A DNA stretch of 64,000 nt from Hymenolepis diminuta. Lineage: Eukaryota; Platyhelminthes; Cestoda; Cyclophyllidea; Hymenolepididae. The stretch is taken from the NCBI GenBank assembly GCA_900708905.1, contig CAADRB010000021.1, positions 1,177,814 through 1,241,813 of the forward strand, given 5' to 3'. A model generated the notes under the pieces. It had not been told where the DNA came from. It saw only the letters and a program-made list of their open reading frames with translations, and ran no database searches. Below are positions 25,901 through 37,192 of this stretch, one piece after another. The position numbers were made by a program, and so were the translations under genes. Within the stretch, counting starts at the first letter, position 1. Every line of letters starts with the position of its first letter.

Positions 25901-26595
25901 AGACTGTGTTTGATTTATTTGGGCGTCGTATGTATCACCATTCTGCCAAGGTGCAGTTTATTGGCTGTGACTAAGCCAATAGGAGAATGACAATGCGTCG
26001 ATAGTAGGCAACTACACTCGAAAGTAGTGCACACGTACTGAAATTTGGAAAATGATGTGATGGGTAAGCGAGGGTGTTCTATGAGCGGAAGAAAGTCGAG
26101 TATGGGTATACCAAATTAGGATCTGAAGTCTTCCTGCATGGTGTGAGGAGTTTTAGTCCCACTATAATTCAGTAGTCAGAATAATTCACTTAGATTATAT
26201 TAGGAACCCAGAGTTGTACTGGTGATACGCATCGGAAAAAGTTGTGTAAAGACTTATAAAACCGATGTTCATGAAAGAGATTTGTGAAATTTCGTTTTTG
26301 AGTGGTTTGGTATTCGTTTAGAATTCTTGATGTGACAGTAATTGATAATGCCTCTTGTAATGACGAATTTTTTCTGATTTTGCAGAATCTCTCGGAGTTT
26401 CTCTTCTGCATGGATAAGGTGATTCGCAACACCGACTGTATGTCTCCTCCCTACAGGCTGGATGACTTGTTGGATGCATTAAAAGGAGTTGAATACAGTG
26501 CGTCCAGTTCGAATCGAACAGGGGATTTCACCACCACTCGTTCTTTGCGACTCACAAATGATTTGCTCACTCTACTCAAGGCCATGAGTAGTTAA
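19989..26595 (+). CDS. NCKIPSD/SPIN90 homologue (SH3 adaptor of actin regulation)
   Basis: Ten exons keep frame to 677 residues: 19989-20156, 20188-20279, 20316-20419, 20452-20741, 20778-20954, 21026-21245, 21365-21445, 22914-23183, 23911-24332, 26386-26595. Residues 1-56 form an SH3 domain (ARYNF, then HWYY, then G-x-I-P-x-N-Y-V). Residues 156-168 are proline-rich (KKSPPPTPPSKRTPG region). From about 169 to the end lies the helical C-terminal domain typical of NCKIPSD, with segments D-P-D-M-V-C-R, L-x-x-R-F-Y-L-L, L-I-E-R-L-L-F-I-F-N-R and V-K-V-V-I-D-V-I-I-R-Q-I. The human protein (722 residues) binds Nck through proline motifs and works with Arp2/3 and formins to start linear actin filaments. 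A similar cytoplasmic role is inferred. Four introns are only 31, 36, 32 and 36 bp; the last is about 2 kb. Confidence 0.9.
21446..22913. other. Intron 7 of the NCKIPSD-like gene
   Basis: This 1.47-kb GT-AG intron carries a tRNA-derived SINE-like copy (about 22171-22330, minus) and otherwise unremarkable AT-rich sequence. Confidence 0.7.
22171..22330 (-). repeat. tRNA-derived SINE-like repeat, copy 1
   Basis: Read on the minus strand, the right end starts with a degenerate tRNA-like head: GACGCAGTGG (A-box-like), then a degenerate B-box-like GGGTTAGGATTGAC about 40 bases later. It continues into a body that ends near GAGACTCCATGATG. Other copies share head and body order. Decayed and non-coding. 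Confidence 0.55.
24838..24995 (-). repeat. tRNA-derived SINE-like repeat, copy 2
   Basis: The minus strand starts near 24995 with a tRNA-like stretch (GACCTGGGGTTAACGCG, then a TGAAGTCAGAAGT anticodon-arm-like part). The body includes CTCGAATTCCATCC on the plus strand and ends at ATGGAGCCATGAG, matching the body of the copies at 27899, 28113 and 31326. Confidence 0.55.
25274..25309. other. Perfect hairpin, 14-bp stem, in intron 9
   Basis: Arm TTAAAGTAGCTCTA at 25274-25287 is fully complementary to TAGAGCTACTTTAA at 25296-25309 around an 8-base loop. The left arm resembles the start of the dispersed repeat at 9248, so it may be a transposon end with a duplicated inverted copy. Confidence 0.7.
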
Positions 26596-26807
26596 TAACG
26601 CACTCCTTCTTCCAGTTGTTACAACTTCCTCACACTTTGCATATTCTCAAACATTCCATCCCATTCATTATCTTGAGCTCTCTATTGTTAACTCCTTGTG
26701 TTGGTTTTGTTAAAATCTGTTTCCCTTGCTCTCTTCCGAGTTTTGATTATGGATTAAGAAAAACATTGTTACTTTAAATCTGTTTGGATAAATCTGATTC
26801 TTCTATC

Positions 26808-27339
26808 TGTTGGAGTTAAGATAACAACTAACGATTTGCGGTTAACAATTAACAACAGCAATAGCAGTCACCAATTCGTAGCTGTTTGAGTAAGAGCTAA
26901 CAACAATTGTAGAGCAGACCATCAATAGTTGATAAGACTAAAATGTATTCAAGGAAGCCACAACGACGATTGGATCGAGTGAGGGAGATAAATAGGAGAG
27001 CGTGCTGAAGAAGGGAGGAGGTGCACTGGAAACGTAGGTGCTGTTTCCTGATACGCGTGCGTTATCTTTTGAGTGGAGAACAAAGACAGGTTTATATGAG
27101 TCATTTGGGGGAGGACGCACGAGAACATGGGTACGGATGTACTTATGGGTGAAACGAGGCGGTCATAGGAAAGGAGGATTGATGGACATGTTTAGACATG
27201 AAGGATAGGGGTTATGCGTCATAAGGACAAAAAAGAAGTCACCCAGCTTCGTGGGTGAAAAACCGAAGTTTTGTCATAGGGAATGCAAATAAAAAGTACT
27301 TCGGGAGATGCGTAGAGAGTCACTCCCAATATCTATTCA
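26808..27339 (+). mobile_element. LTR-like repeat family A, copy 1 (solo)
   Basis: The repeat begins TGTTGGAGTTAAGATAACAAC and ends near TCTATTCA, about 530 bp with TG...CA-like ends. It matches 28852-29375 in the same orientation along its length, and 32813-33204 in inverse orientation. It lies about 210 bp after the NCKIPSD-like stop codon. No coding sequence is seen. Ends are approximate and no target-site duplication was recognised. Confidence 0.6.
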
Positions 27340-27898
27340 AGAATATCTTTGATAGAATGAGGAACTCGAATTCTGCCACTCTATTAGTCAGACTGAAATA
27401 TTGTGACTTGCCATTCTACACAGTAGATATGCACTGATGGGTAGAAGCAGATTTTATCTACAGCCGGAACATCGGTGGTCCTAGTGACCCAAGTAAACCT
27501 TGAAATATAAGGTAGAAGAGATAGGACGGTTGAGGATAGACGGCCTCTTTTTTATTGTAGATACATCCGATTCTGCATAGACAAAGATTTAGATTGAATT
27601 CGAATGAATTGGAGGATTTTATTCAATCATCACAGAGATACCTACAGTCCTATTGGTGATGATGGCTAGCCAGGTTGACAACTGGCAATCTCTTATTTTT
27701 GAAGTCTTCAATAAGCGTGTAAAACGGAACCTGGCCTCAGCTCCATTAGAACATGCAGTGTTGCTTGCTGTATTATCGGAGATAATAATGAATATTTTTA
27801 TGCCTTGAGAAGAACTCACACGAAATCTGGGAATGTAATTCGTTGTTTGAGTATTAGAACCTCCCAAACTTATTATGAAGTATTTTGACGATATTTGA

Positions 27899-28070
27899 AT
27901 GTGGTAATGGGGAGGCATTCTCGAGCCACTCTTATAAGAGACTGACAATTTTGTTGTTCTATATTAACTAATACTCTTGACCGTCCACGTCATTTTGTGT
28001 GCATTGATGAGTATGTCGAGACCTCTGATTTGGTAGACTTGCACGTTAACCACAGCGTCATCCCGCACCA
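27899..28070 (-). repeat. tRNA-derived SINE-like repeat, copy 3
   Basis: On the minus strand the head reads GATGACGCTGTGGTTAACGTG and then CTACCAAATCAGAGGTC. This is clearly tRNA-like (D-arm and anticodon-arm order) with a damaged B box. The body runs to a GAGAATGCCTCCCC-type end at 27910. It is the best-preserved A-box region of the set. Confidence 0.65.
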
Positions 28071-28112
28071 ATTCCCCTTCATTTAGGTGTAAATTTTCAA
28101 CGCCCACCTTGG

Positions 28113-28282
28113 ATAGAGAGTGGCATCTCGGAGCCTCCCTTGTGAGAGACTTGAATTCTGCAGCTTCTATATTAGCCAGACTTAAACATTGTGACGGCCA
28201 TTCTGCTCACCGGGTGTTCGCCGAAGGGAATCGAACCCCTGCCCTCTAATATGACAGACTTGCACAATTGTTAGGATATTTG
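28113..28282 (-). repeat. tRNA-derived SINE-like repeat, copy 4
   Basis: The minus strand carries a near-consensus B box (GGGTTCGATTCCC, plus coordinates about 28225-28239), preceded by a TGCAAGTCTGTCATATTAGAG stretch. The body matches copy 3, with CCGAGATGCCACTCTC as its far end. The A-box part is weak. Confidence 0.65.
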
Positions 28283-28851
28283 ACAATGGATATGAAAGCT
28301 AAATTAGTAATGTCAAGATATGAATAATAAGCAGGAAATAAGTCAATAATTGACGTAAGGTCGATAAGTGGACTCACATGAATAGGTAAAAAAGTTTATA
28401 TTGAGAACTTATGCTAATATATTCATTACAATATTCAAATAAAAAACATTTAATTCCTCTTCAATTTTCATTAGTCTTGAAGACTTCACAAATTATGGTC
28501 TTTTGTGACCTATAGTGATCTGACCGTCTCAAAATGAAATTTCCCAAAGGGTCCCCTGTGATCTGACATCTTAATTGAATCTTATTGCTGTCTACTAAAT
28601 TCTCTTGCGCCTTTTATATACCTACCCACAATGAAAATTAATAATAATAATAATAGTTTCTTAATACAAAACTTGCTGCTCTGACAAAAGAAAGGAATAG
28701 ATCTTTACTGAAGAAAACTAAATGGTTTCAAATTACATGGATAGGAAAGATATGCTAAAAAATGGTTGAAAAGTTGGTGGCCCAGGAGCCCCGATGGACA
28801 GGAAGGAGAGAGAACGCTAACCTGCGCTTGCAGATACGAATCGATAGACGT

Positions 28852-29375
28852 TGTTGGAGTTAGATAACAACCAACGGTTTGCGGCTAACAAATTACGACA
28901 ACCAATTCGTAGCTGCTTGAGTAAGAGCTAACAACAATCGTGAAGCAGAACACCAAGAGTTGAGTAGACCAAACATGTATTCAAGGAAGCCACAATGAGT
29001 GACAGAGAGAGGGAGAGAAAGAGGGAGAGCAGCGTGCTGAGGAAAAGAGGAGATGAACAGGACGTGTAAGAGTCCGCACTGACCAGTGTGTGTTGTCTGG
29101 AAAAACAAGAGTAGCTTTATATGAGTCACTTGGGTAAGGCCACGCCAGAGCATGAGGGCAGATGTGCCTTTTTATGTGAAGCGAGGCGGTTATAGAAAAG
29201 AGGGGAAATCGATGGATGCGTTTAGACATGTCAAACAGACAGGGGTTATGCGACATAGGGAGATAAATGAGGTCGCTCCAACTTCGTAGGCGGAAAAACT
29301 GAGGTATTATCGCGGAGAATGCGAATAAAAGGAAATTCTGGAAAATGCATAGAGAGTTATCCTCCAACGTGTTCA
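28852..29375 (+). mobile_element. LTR-like repeat family A, copy 2
   Basis: It begins TGTTGGAGTTAGATAACAACC and ends near GTGTTCA. It shares with copy 1 the GTAGCTG-TTGAGTAAGAGC segment, the ATGTATTCAAGGAAGCCACAA segment and the GAGAATGCGAATAAAAG segment. Same strand as copy 1, about 1.5 kb apart. The frames called on its minus strand are shadows. Confidence 0.6.
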
Positions 29376-29489
29376 GGCGAACGACAATACTTTGGAAATG
29401 AAGAATGGGTAATTTTGTGTAAAATTATTGAAAATCAGTATGGTTTAAAAAGAGAAATCTCGCCCATAAAAAAATACCGGATGCGTAAG

Positions 29490-30690
29490 GTATCTGAGGC
29501 CATTTATATTTCTGTAATTTAAACTAACCCGATAATAGTGTATTTTTATATCAGAAGATCCCAAGGCAGATACTAATACAAATAATGAGATGAAAAGGCA
29601 CGCTGTCTATAAAAACGATACATAGCTATTTGGAAATTGCGCGATTTCTAAAATTCGCCACACCTTTCATTAGCTAAGTTAGAGAGGAGCTGAATGAAAA
29701 CAATGGAGATGAATTGGCCACCACGAGGAAGAGAAAAGGGCATTGTCAGGGCTCTGCTGACTCACTTAGAACACCTGAGCTTTTGAGAAGAGTGAGTGGT
29801 ATGATTGACGAAAATCATGGGAAGTCATTGAGCAACATCTTGCCAGACAACTTCAGGCGTCTGAAGGAACAAAAATATAGAAGGAATGTTGTTTATCAAG
29901 ATCTCGCACGTTTTTAGACGAGGTGAGTTTATTTGGGCAGAACAACTCAAGAGAATAGTTTAATGCATGCAAAAGGACTCCTGAACAAATTGAAGCACTC
30001 AGAAAAACAGGACTGCCTTCGGTTTTTCTTGATAAAAATAACTTCCATTAGGAAGAAATGGAAATTAAAGAAATGATAGGTGAGTATATGCGGGCGGACC
30101 TAATTTAAGGTCCAACTGTTTTGCATACGCACAAAGTTTCCAACAACAGTGATGGTTTTCGGTTTCGTGAAAGGCAGTGAGGGAGGGGCGCATCATGACT
30201 CCTCAATTTGTTCCACAGGGCCTTAGAGTGAATACATATGCAGATGTCTGTGTGGAGACTCTCCAAACCATTGTTGTTAGACCGCCCTGAATAGACAGCG
30301 TAGCCAATGGAGGAAAACCCCCTCTGTCTTCCAACAAGATATAGCTCCATGACATAAAGTTCTCAAAACCCAGGATTGGGTGCATAACCGAGAACCGAGA
30401 ATTTTCATCATCATGCCACACCGCACTTATGGCCGCCTCCTAACTACTCACCAGACCTTAATCTTTGAATTATTACGTGTGAGGCAGGTCGGGGAGAGGG
30501 AGATGAAGAGTGGTTGGAAAGGAGGTTAATATGTATACCTAAAACACCGAATCCTTTTATCTGATGGAAGCAATAGCCTGAGCAATGAAGGACATGAATA
30601 AAGGCCACCCGATCTGATGAAAGCTTGTAGTCGCTTTCGGACTCGATTTGAGTGGGTGATAGAAGCCGAATAAGGACATATAGAATAAAA
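29490..30690 (+). mobile_element. Decayed mariner-family transposon, copy 1
   Basis: The transposase relic reads on the plus strand. It has the N-terminal helix-turn-helix region (LRTPELLRRVSGMIDEN at 29770 onward), then a LLNKLKH segment, V-M-V-F-G near 30150, an F-Q-Q-D-I-A-P segment near 30330 (the second catalytic D region), K-V-L-K-T-Q-D-W, and a C-terminal R-F-R-T-R-F-E-W-V-I-E-A-E at about 30635-30668. Many stops interrupt it, and the first and third catalytic segments are lost, so it is inactive. The left end (GTAAGGTATC at 29486) matches that of copy 2 at 61736. The stretch 29742-30664 appears identical to copy 2. Confidence 0.85.
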
Positions 30691-32812
30691 CCGAGGTTAT
30701 TAGGAGTTAGGTTCATTTGTTTTGTTATAAGAAATTGTAAGTTTCGACCATTAACAATTTCATTTTCTGTTTTCCTTAAAGTGTGTAAGGTGTCCTCAGG
30801 TGCCTAACGCTCCTGGACGATAAAATTAACCTAATGACAAACCGTTCATTACAATTAAATTCTAAGACTGGCTTTTGCAAAGCATATAATATTAATATTA
30901 GTCTTTGATCAGACACAGCTATTGTAGGAAGCTATTAAAAGAGGGCTAAATTCACAATAAAATATCTTGCCAAAATTTGGAACAGCTTAATCTAAAGCAT
31001 ATTTCAATAGCGGCAAATTTATAAGGCAAATAAAATGGTTTTAATGTAGTCAACTTAATTAAATATGAAACTTCAAATGGGTTTCCAAAAGCGTTATTTC
31101 TACGCTTTACCTGTTGTAAACGCAAATTTAGGTCATTAATGTGTGTTCTTGTACTACTTAAATGCGACTTAACTCACTGTTGTGCATGATGTAACAGACC
31201 TTAACTGAACTTTACACAAGAACGGAAAATTGTATCAGTACATTTTCTGAATTGCATTACTTCTCAGATTGCGTACCTGGAGCCAGGTTTATTAAATTTA
31301 GAGTGTTTTCATGCATTTAAATCGGGTAGAAGGGTAGCATTATGGAGCCTTCCCGACAAGAAGTTCCAACTCGGCCACTTCACTTTCATCAATCAGATTT
31401 AAAAGTTGTGATTAACCATTACGCTCACTGGGTGTACATTGACGGCTATCGGACCCGTGATATCTGAATTGGGGGATGCACAACACCGGAGCATAAACTA
31501 TATAAGTTATCTCTTTTCTGTATTGGGGCTGAAGGGAACAGTTATGAATTCTCAAAATATGATGGAGAAGGAGGATAATTGTTATTAACAAGAATTGGTT
31601 CGGTAGGACTAGTAATGAGAGTCGAAGACGGAGTAAGTCGGTGGTCACAGATAGCTATGATTGTGAAAATCAGATAACTAGTTTATAGGTTTAAGTTTTA
31701 CAAAGACGGTAGGAATATTTTAAAATCAAAATGGGAGTCACGGTTTACATACGGTGATTACGATGCTAAAAGGGGAGGATTGTAGTTTAGTGATGTCTTG
31801 GATCTCCAGGTTTGATAGACATGATGGTGTGTGAATAGAGACGAAGACCTTAGTTCCATCGTCATCTCGTCACTGTAGATTGATAGTTGGAAGTTAGAAG
31901 GCTTCAAGGGGATTATTAGATAAACATCTAAAACTTAAACTCAAACAGACAATTATATCCAAACTATGACAACGTTGTTCGAAATTGAATTTTATCATCA
32001 TGTAAAACATATGCGTACTTAAAATTTCTCGCTGGGGTACGAATGATTTATGAAGAAAAACATACAAGATTGCATAATTTGTTAATAGGGAACGCGTATA
32101 TCGTCAGCATTCAAGGTACGCACAAATGCATAGGAAAGGAGATATAATCTGGAAAAACAAATGAGACGACTGAAAAGGAAATCAAGAAAAAATGCAATAA
32201 GGCTAAAATTAATAAAGTAGATTTGAATTCACTTAATAGTAAAATGGCAAGACAATGTATATGATTCATTGTAACTTCTGTCGTTGAAAATTTGACGTTA
32301 AATACTCTCTGATTGGGAGTTGCCGTTGTTTAAAATGTCTAATGTGTATGAGAAGAAGGCGATAGCTGAGGAACTGCCAATGAGGACTTATTAGAGCAAT
32401 GAACTTTAATTTTTATTATCTTTTCCACTTCAAGGCAGGAAAGGAGATTTCAGGAGACAGGGACTGACCAAGCATTTATTTATGGAAAAAAAGGAGCTGT
32501 CATCAGCCTTGTAACTGGTAAACTGAAAAAGAGATTGATGTGAGTCAAAGATTCATGAACAATAATTTAAAATTAATTTTATTTCTTGATTTACATTTTA
32601 AAGTATGCGTTAAATTAGTTGGAAATAGGGTCTTCCAAGGAGTGAAAAAATAGGTAAAAAGAATGTAAAGATAAAATCATCCCTTTTGAAAAATTAAGAT
32701 CTGTAGTGCCTGTATTTGCCAAAAAATTTTAAAAATTTCTTAATTGGTCTAAATTAAGAAATTACACTGCATAAGAATAAAAATATCATCTTTAACGAAA
32801 ATGTATTTCTGC
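30691..32812. other. Intergenic, repeat remnants
   Basis: At about 30778-30845 lies a mariner-left-end-like stretch (GTGTGTAAGGTGTCC then ATAAAATTAACCTA) in direct orientation relative to copy 1, probably a further fragment. A SINE-like copy is at 31326-31475. No gene is recognised in the remainder; the minus frame at 31412-31648 is a chance frame over the SINE. Confidence 0.45.
31326..31475 (-). repeat. tRNA-derived SINE-like repeat, copy 5
   Basis: The minus strand has a B-box-like GGGTCCGATAGCC at about 31440-31453 and a body ending in GAAGGCTCCATAATGCTACCC, matching copies 3 and 4. The A-box portion is missing or degraded. Confidence 0.5.
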
Positions 32813-33204
32813 TGAAGGATAACTCTCTATGCATTTGCAGAATTACCTTTTGTTAGCATTCTCTACGACAATACCTCGGTTCTTCTGCCTCGAAGTTGAC
32901 ACATCTGCGCTCATGCTCTCGTGCGGCCTTACCCAAGTGACTCATATAAAGCTCTCTTTGTTTTTCACGCAAGAATAACGTACCCTGGTCAGTTAAGGGT
33001 TCCTACGTTACCTATTCATCTCCTCTCTTCCTCAACGCGCTCCCCTATCTCTCTCACACTCGCTTCAATCCTCATTTTGGCTTCCTTGAATACATTTTTT
33101 GGCCTAATCAACTCTTGGTGTTCTGCTTTACAATTGGTGTTAGCTTTTACTCAAACAGCTGCAAATTGATGACTGTTACTGCTGTTGTTATCTTAATTCC
33201 AACA
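32813..33204 (-). mobile_element. LTR-like repeat family A, copy 3 (inverted, internally deleted)
   Basis: On the minus strand it starts TGTTGGAATTAAGATAACAAC and ends near AGTTATCCTTCA. Compared with copies 1 and 2 it lacks about 115 bp from the middle (the part corresponding to about 27135-27245) but keeps both ends. The plus frame at 32921-33169 is a shadow. Confidence 0.6.
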
Positions 33205-36200
33205 CTGCTATCATCTGTTTATACAACTAAGAATAGTCTCATTTCTACATTCTTCTTTTACGTGAGCTCTTCCTAATGGAAGCTGATGCTAATGGACTAC
33301 TGAATAATTGGGAAGACAAAATCCTGTATTACTGTATTTCAAGACCATTACTTTTGTATTTTTTTCTTTTTTTAAACAACCTTTTTCTCTTTCCATCACG
33401 TTTATTTCACTTATCCGTCTTTACTGTTGAATGAATTAAAAGTAATGCAGACACACATAGAGGGATAATATAAGGAAAGTAAAGTATAAATAGGAGCCCA
33501 TCTCTGCTCTGCTGGAACAGAAACCTATGTTCAACCTGAATCCAAAGATCAAATTTTGTAGGATACCCATGATGCTCTGAATTTGATTACCGATTCTGCC
33601 CTATCTCTTCCCTTACTCCACTTTATCTGGTGTTCAGATGCTTTTACGCAGTGAAATGTTGGATATTTTTGGCCCTCCGAGGTACTGATAAGTTCATTTA
33701 TTTAAAGATCATACTAAGAATAGGAATTGGAAAATAGACTTCATAGCTTTCAAATTCTATTATATTGAGGGGAGAGCTCAAAAGAGCTAGCCATGGGGAT
33801 TTCTCTGAAAAATGCCTCAATGAGCTCCAACTCTTTGAGCTGATATGAAATGTCTCTCTTGTTATCCAACATCTGTTATCTTAAATTTTCAATAGGAACC
33901 AAAAGAAAATGCACAAAAATTAACGGCTAAGGTGAATAAATCAAGATATAAATTGTGACTGAAACGCCCTCCAGTAGGAGAGCGTTGGCTTTACAAAATC
34001 AAAATTTTAAAACTTCTCTTATTACTCCTTTGACAAATGTATAGGTAACAAATATATGCCTCTCTTTATTTAACGCATGCGTTTATTTTATGCTTTATTA
34101 TTTCTAAGTACTTCCGTACCTGATTGATAACGAGATATGCTATAAACGCTGCTTCAAACCTATGGAGAAATATGAATAAAAATTTTCAGCTGTAAATAAC
34201 CTTCTCTGTCTTCCAAGAACTTTAATGGTATTTTTAATCAAGTGGACTTAATAATGTATTTTCTCTGATGAGCAAGAATCTTCAATTTTCACGTGTGGAT
34301 CAAAATTATTTATTTAGTGCTAATTCAAGGGTATCCTCCATTATAAAGTTCTTTCACTTTTAATATCATTAAATAAGATTTTGGAAATAGTTTCCTATAA
34401 TAAGAAGGAGAAAATAAAATTCTCAAGCTCATCTATTGAGAAATAGATATCAGAAGCGTTAGTTTGTGGTAGAGTTTATTAGGTCACTGTCAACTATAGT
34501 CCCATTCATACCACTGCCTGTTCTTTGGATTTAACTGTCTGAGGGGGCATAGTTTGATAACTATGTGATCAGTTAACATCTAACTACAAAATGTATTTAT
34601 TTACTGACCGTCAAAGAAATTGAGATAAAACAGGAGCTCTGCAAAGCCCAAAATATCATTGCTAGTATCAGATACTATTACTATAAAATGAAACATATCT
34701 TGATGGTCTGATCAACTACTCACTTTAATCTAACAGTCAATAAACTATGAATTACGCAGATATAAAATTATATATTATCCCAGCCGTAAAATTACAGATA
34801 TAATTTAATTTAAAATAAAATGTGAATTTTCTCAGACTATTTCCCTTCTGCCACCGCCATGCATTGGCTTGTTCCAATAGTATAACGTATACTTTCTTTG
34901 CTTTCCTCCCACTTTCACTGGATTATCAATTATTGGCGCCTGAAGGAATCATTAATTTTGCCAGACAATAAGTTTCCTTCTGCTCTTCAATGGATATCTC
35001 TCGACGCAATATTTACCAGAGGGAAAGAAATATAAGTTGGGGCATTTCGATATTGAAATCGCGATTTATGTGTAGCGTCAGCTGCAGCTAGGTTCTCCTT
35101 GACATTCAAAATTATTCTGAGATTTTGAAGCCTAGCTTTCAAGATACTTGGAAAAAATTGGAGAATACATTTGATTTTAAGGCCGAATGTTTACATTTAT
35201 TTGCATTTACCTCTTCGTTGCTAATGAAGCGTTATTCGAATTAAGCGATCAAGATTTTTCTTCACTTATAAAAATATAACATAATTGTAATCAATCAAAC
35301 TCTCATTAATGAACCAGGATGTCTACCTAATTTCGTCTCTATTTCATATATTTATTAAAAGATTAATTGGATTTTTGATGAGTAATTTGAACGACATTTT
35401 GTCAACTGGCTTGTTGAAAATTCATTACTAAAGTAACAATAGAGAGCACTTTGAAAAATGCTGGTAAATTATATTTGTACCTACCCTATAATGAATGAGA
35501 AGATAATTTATTTAAAAACTAAAATAATAAAAAGTTATAATTATTTTGTTTGAAAAAGTATGTTAAAATCATTGGAGAAAAGTGGAAATGCATACCAGTG
35601 GTTTACATATATGTAAAATAGAGAAATTCCACAATGACAACCGAATAAGAGCAGAAAGCAAACTGAAAGTTACGGGGTCAGTGAATAGAAAATGGATAAA
35701 CAGTCGATTATATTTAGAGAAAACATTTGCGATCAGATCAAAGTGTGCCTAATGACGCACTCCCGAAGAGCTTTCCGTATGCAAATATTTACTTTTATAT
35801 CGGTACATGTTTTTCAAGGAATAGATCTATTCAAATTAATATGCCTCTAAACATCCAACCTTAAGCACAATTATCCGCTTCTATCTATTAGTCATTCTTG
35901 GCATTTAGGAGAAATAACATGACATGAACTGTCAAAGTGAAGATGTAACTATGAATATTTATTAAATATTTTCTCTCGATGAAACTACTAATTTCTTTTC
36001 TTTCCTTCTATCTTCACTACGGCAGCAGAAGAGAGAGAGGAGACCGCTGGTTAAGGACCTTCATTCAGTGCAGAGAAAAAGTTCAGAGGGGTTGCGAGCG
36101 GAGTTTAGCAGACGTACATGACAGTTTGTATAGGGTTACAGTATGGGAAAAAAGGAATTTCCAACGTTTAGTGGTAAAGTTAGTCATTACATCTTCCATG

Positions 36201-37192
36201 AAATATTTTGAGCCAAGTCTTGGTGACAGTCATATTAAGTATTCCTTCGATCAATCGATAACTGCATCTAGGTGTGGAAGATTTCAACCCTATCTCGGGT
36301 AATTCATTATTAAAAAAGGAAATTTTATCGGTGACAAAACTATTTAACTTAAGAACAAGTGCGTCACTCTAAGCCCATATAAGAACTCAAGGGTGGAATT
36401 CTAAAACTTTAAATCACTAAAACAAGCACCATTAAATAAGGTGGACATCAGGAATAATCCGGAGTTATAATGAAGCAAGGTCCTAAGATGTTCTGAATTA
36501 CACTCTATTATGTCGAATTCATCTTCCTACCTCCTGTCTTATTGAATGTTCTGTTTTAATACTTTTTTTCTTATTAAAAATTATTTTTCGACACCGCTGT
36601 AGTTAAGAAAAGTACACCAAAGTTAAAAAAAATACAGCTTACGGAGATCAGCTAATTTTAAAGTTTTGGCAGTAATCATATAAGCAAACACCCTTTTTCC
36701 AAAGAATGATTTATTAATCTTGGTTATCTCGTGATAAAACATAACAGTTTCATGAAATGAACAGGTTGGAAGTAACTAAATTAATCCATGTGAATGTGAT
36801 GGTGGTGTTTATTTAGAACCTATTGTATTTGCCAGATGGCTAATGTGCATAAAACTTACTGAATTCCTGATTGAATCGAAAATAATGTGCACTTAAACCT
36901 CTCCAAATTTGTTCGCCCACTGATTATTGTATGTATTCAGCAGTCATTCAGTTTTTCGTTGTTAAGTGAATTCTCTGAAACGGCATATTTATCCATCCCC
37001 CAGACCTCCATCTGCTTGTTGGCTTTGCAATGAATAGCGATTAGCTCTATTCTGTCCATTCAGGAAACGTGTGGGTCAACACTGTGGTTAAGTCGGTCAT
37101 AATGATTCATGTTGCTATGGAAGGAAAAGAACTCTTACAATCTTTCAAACAGGAGGAGGTAGGCATCCAAAGCAAAGCAGTTTGACGAGAAT
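33205..37192. other. Intergenic region, no gene recognised
   Basis: It is mostly AT-rich. One plus frame at 35979-36302 has less AT-biased composition, no recognised domain, and a possible donor right after it (G|GTAATT at 36300). It could be a retroelement remnant or an unrecognised exon. Nothing else could be supported. Confidence 0.45.
35979..36302 (+). other. Unrecognised open frame, 107 codons
   Basis: The frame starts with a hydrophobic stretch and then encodes a charged segment (RRERGDRW, then CREKVQRGCERSLADVHD). I do not recognise a family. Its codon composition is less AT-driven than neighbouring chance frames, which is the only reason to record it. No partner exons were found. It may equally be decayed transposon sequence. 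Confidence 0.2.

Larger units (their letters stand above)
24333..26385. other. Intron 9 of the NCKIPSD-like gene
   Basis: This is a 2.05-kb phase-0 intron (donor GTGGGT, acceptor TTTGCAG). It contains a SINE-like copy at 24838-24995, a perfect 14-bp-stem hairpin at 25274-25309 and a GA-rich tract near 25550-25562. Joining exon 9 to exon 10 restores the helical segment found in NCKIPSD relatives (NLSEFLFCMDKVIRN), which supports the junction. Confidence 0.75.
27340..28851. other. Repeat-filled stretch between two family-A copies
   Basis: No gene is seen. Two tandem SINE-like copies (27899-28070 and 28113-28282) and a partial one around 27360-27440 fill much of it. No gag or pol signature was found, so there is no support for treating the flanking family-A repeats as the two ends of one intact retrotransposon. 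A (TAA)n run lies at about 28637-28656. Confidence 0.5.

Noticed and set aside
26938..27120. Minus frame of 60 codons, proline-rich
   Set aside because: It sits in family-A copy 1 and is a shadow of the repeat.
28205..28282. A functional tRNA gene suggested by a good B box
   Set aside because: The A box, acceptor stem and D-arm do not fold into a cloverleaf by eye, and the segment continues into a repeat body shared by other copies.
27900..28290. CRISPR-like array from two neighbouring similar segments
   Set aside because: They are two full SINE-like copies in tandem, not short repeats with unique spacers, and the genome is eukaryotic.
27340..28851. Intact LTR retrotransposon bounded by family-A copies 1 and 2
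   Set aside because: The interior is SINE-like repeats with no gag or pol signature and no matching target duplication was seen at the outer ends.
28893..29367. Minus-strand frames of 86 and 128 codons
   Set aside because: They lie wholly within family-A LTR copy 2 and are not conserved as frames in copy 1.
30105..30421. Minus-strand frames of 81 and 72 codons, repeated at 62375-62691
   Set aside because: They are antisense to the decayed mariner transposase, whose conserved segments read on the plus strand. The duplication only reflects the transposon copies.
32921..33169. Plus frame of 82 codons with a protein-like look
   Set aside because: It is the reverse strand of family-A copy 3, matching the minus-strand frames in copies 1 and 2.
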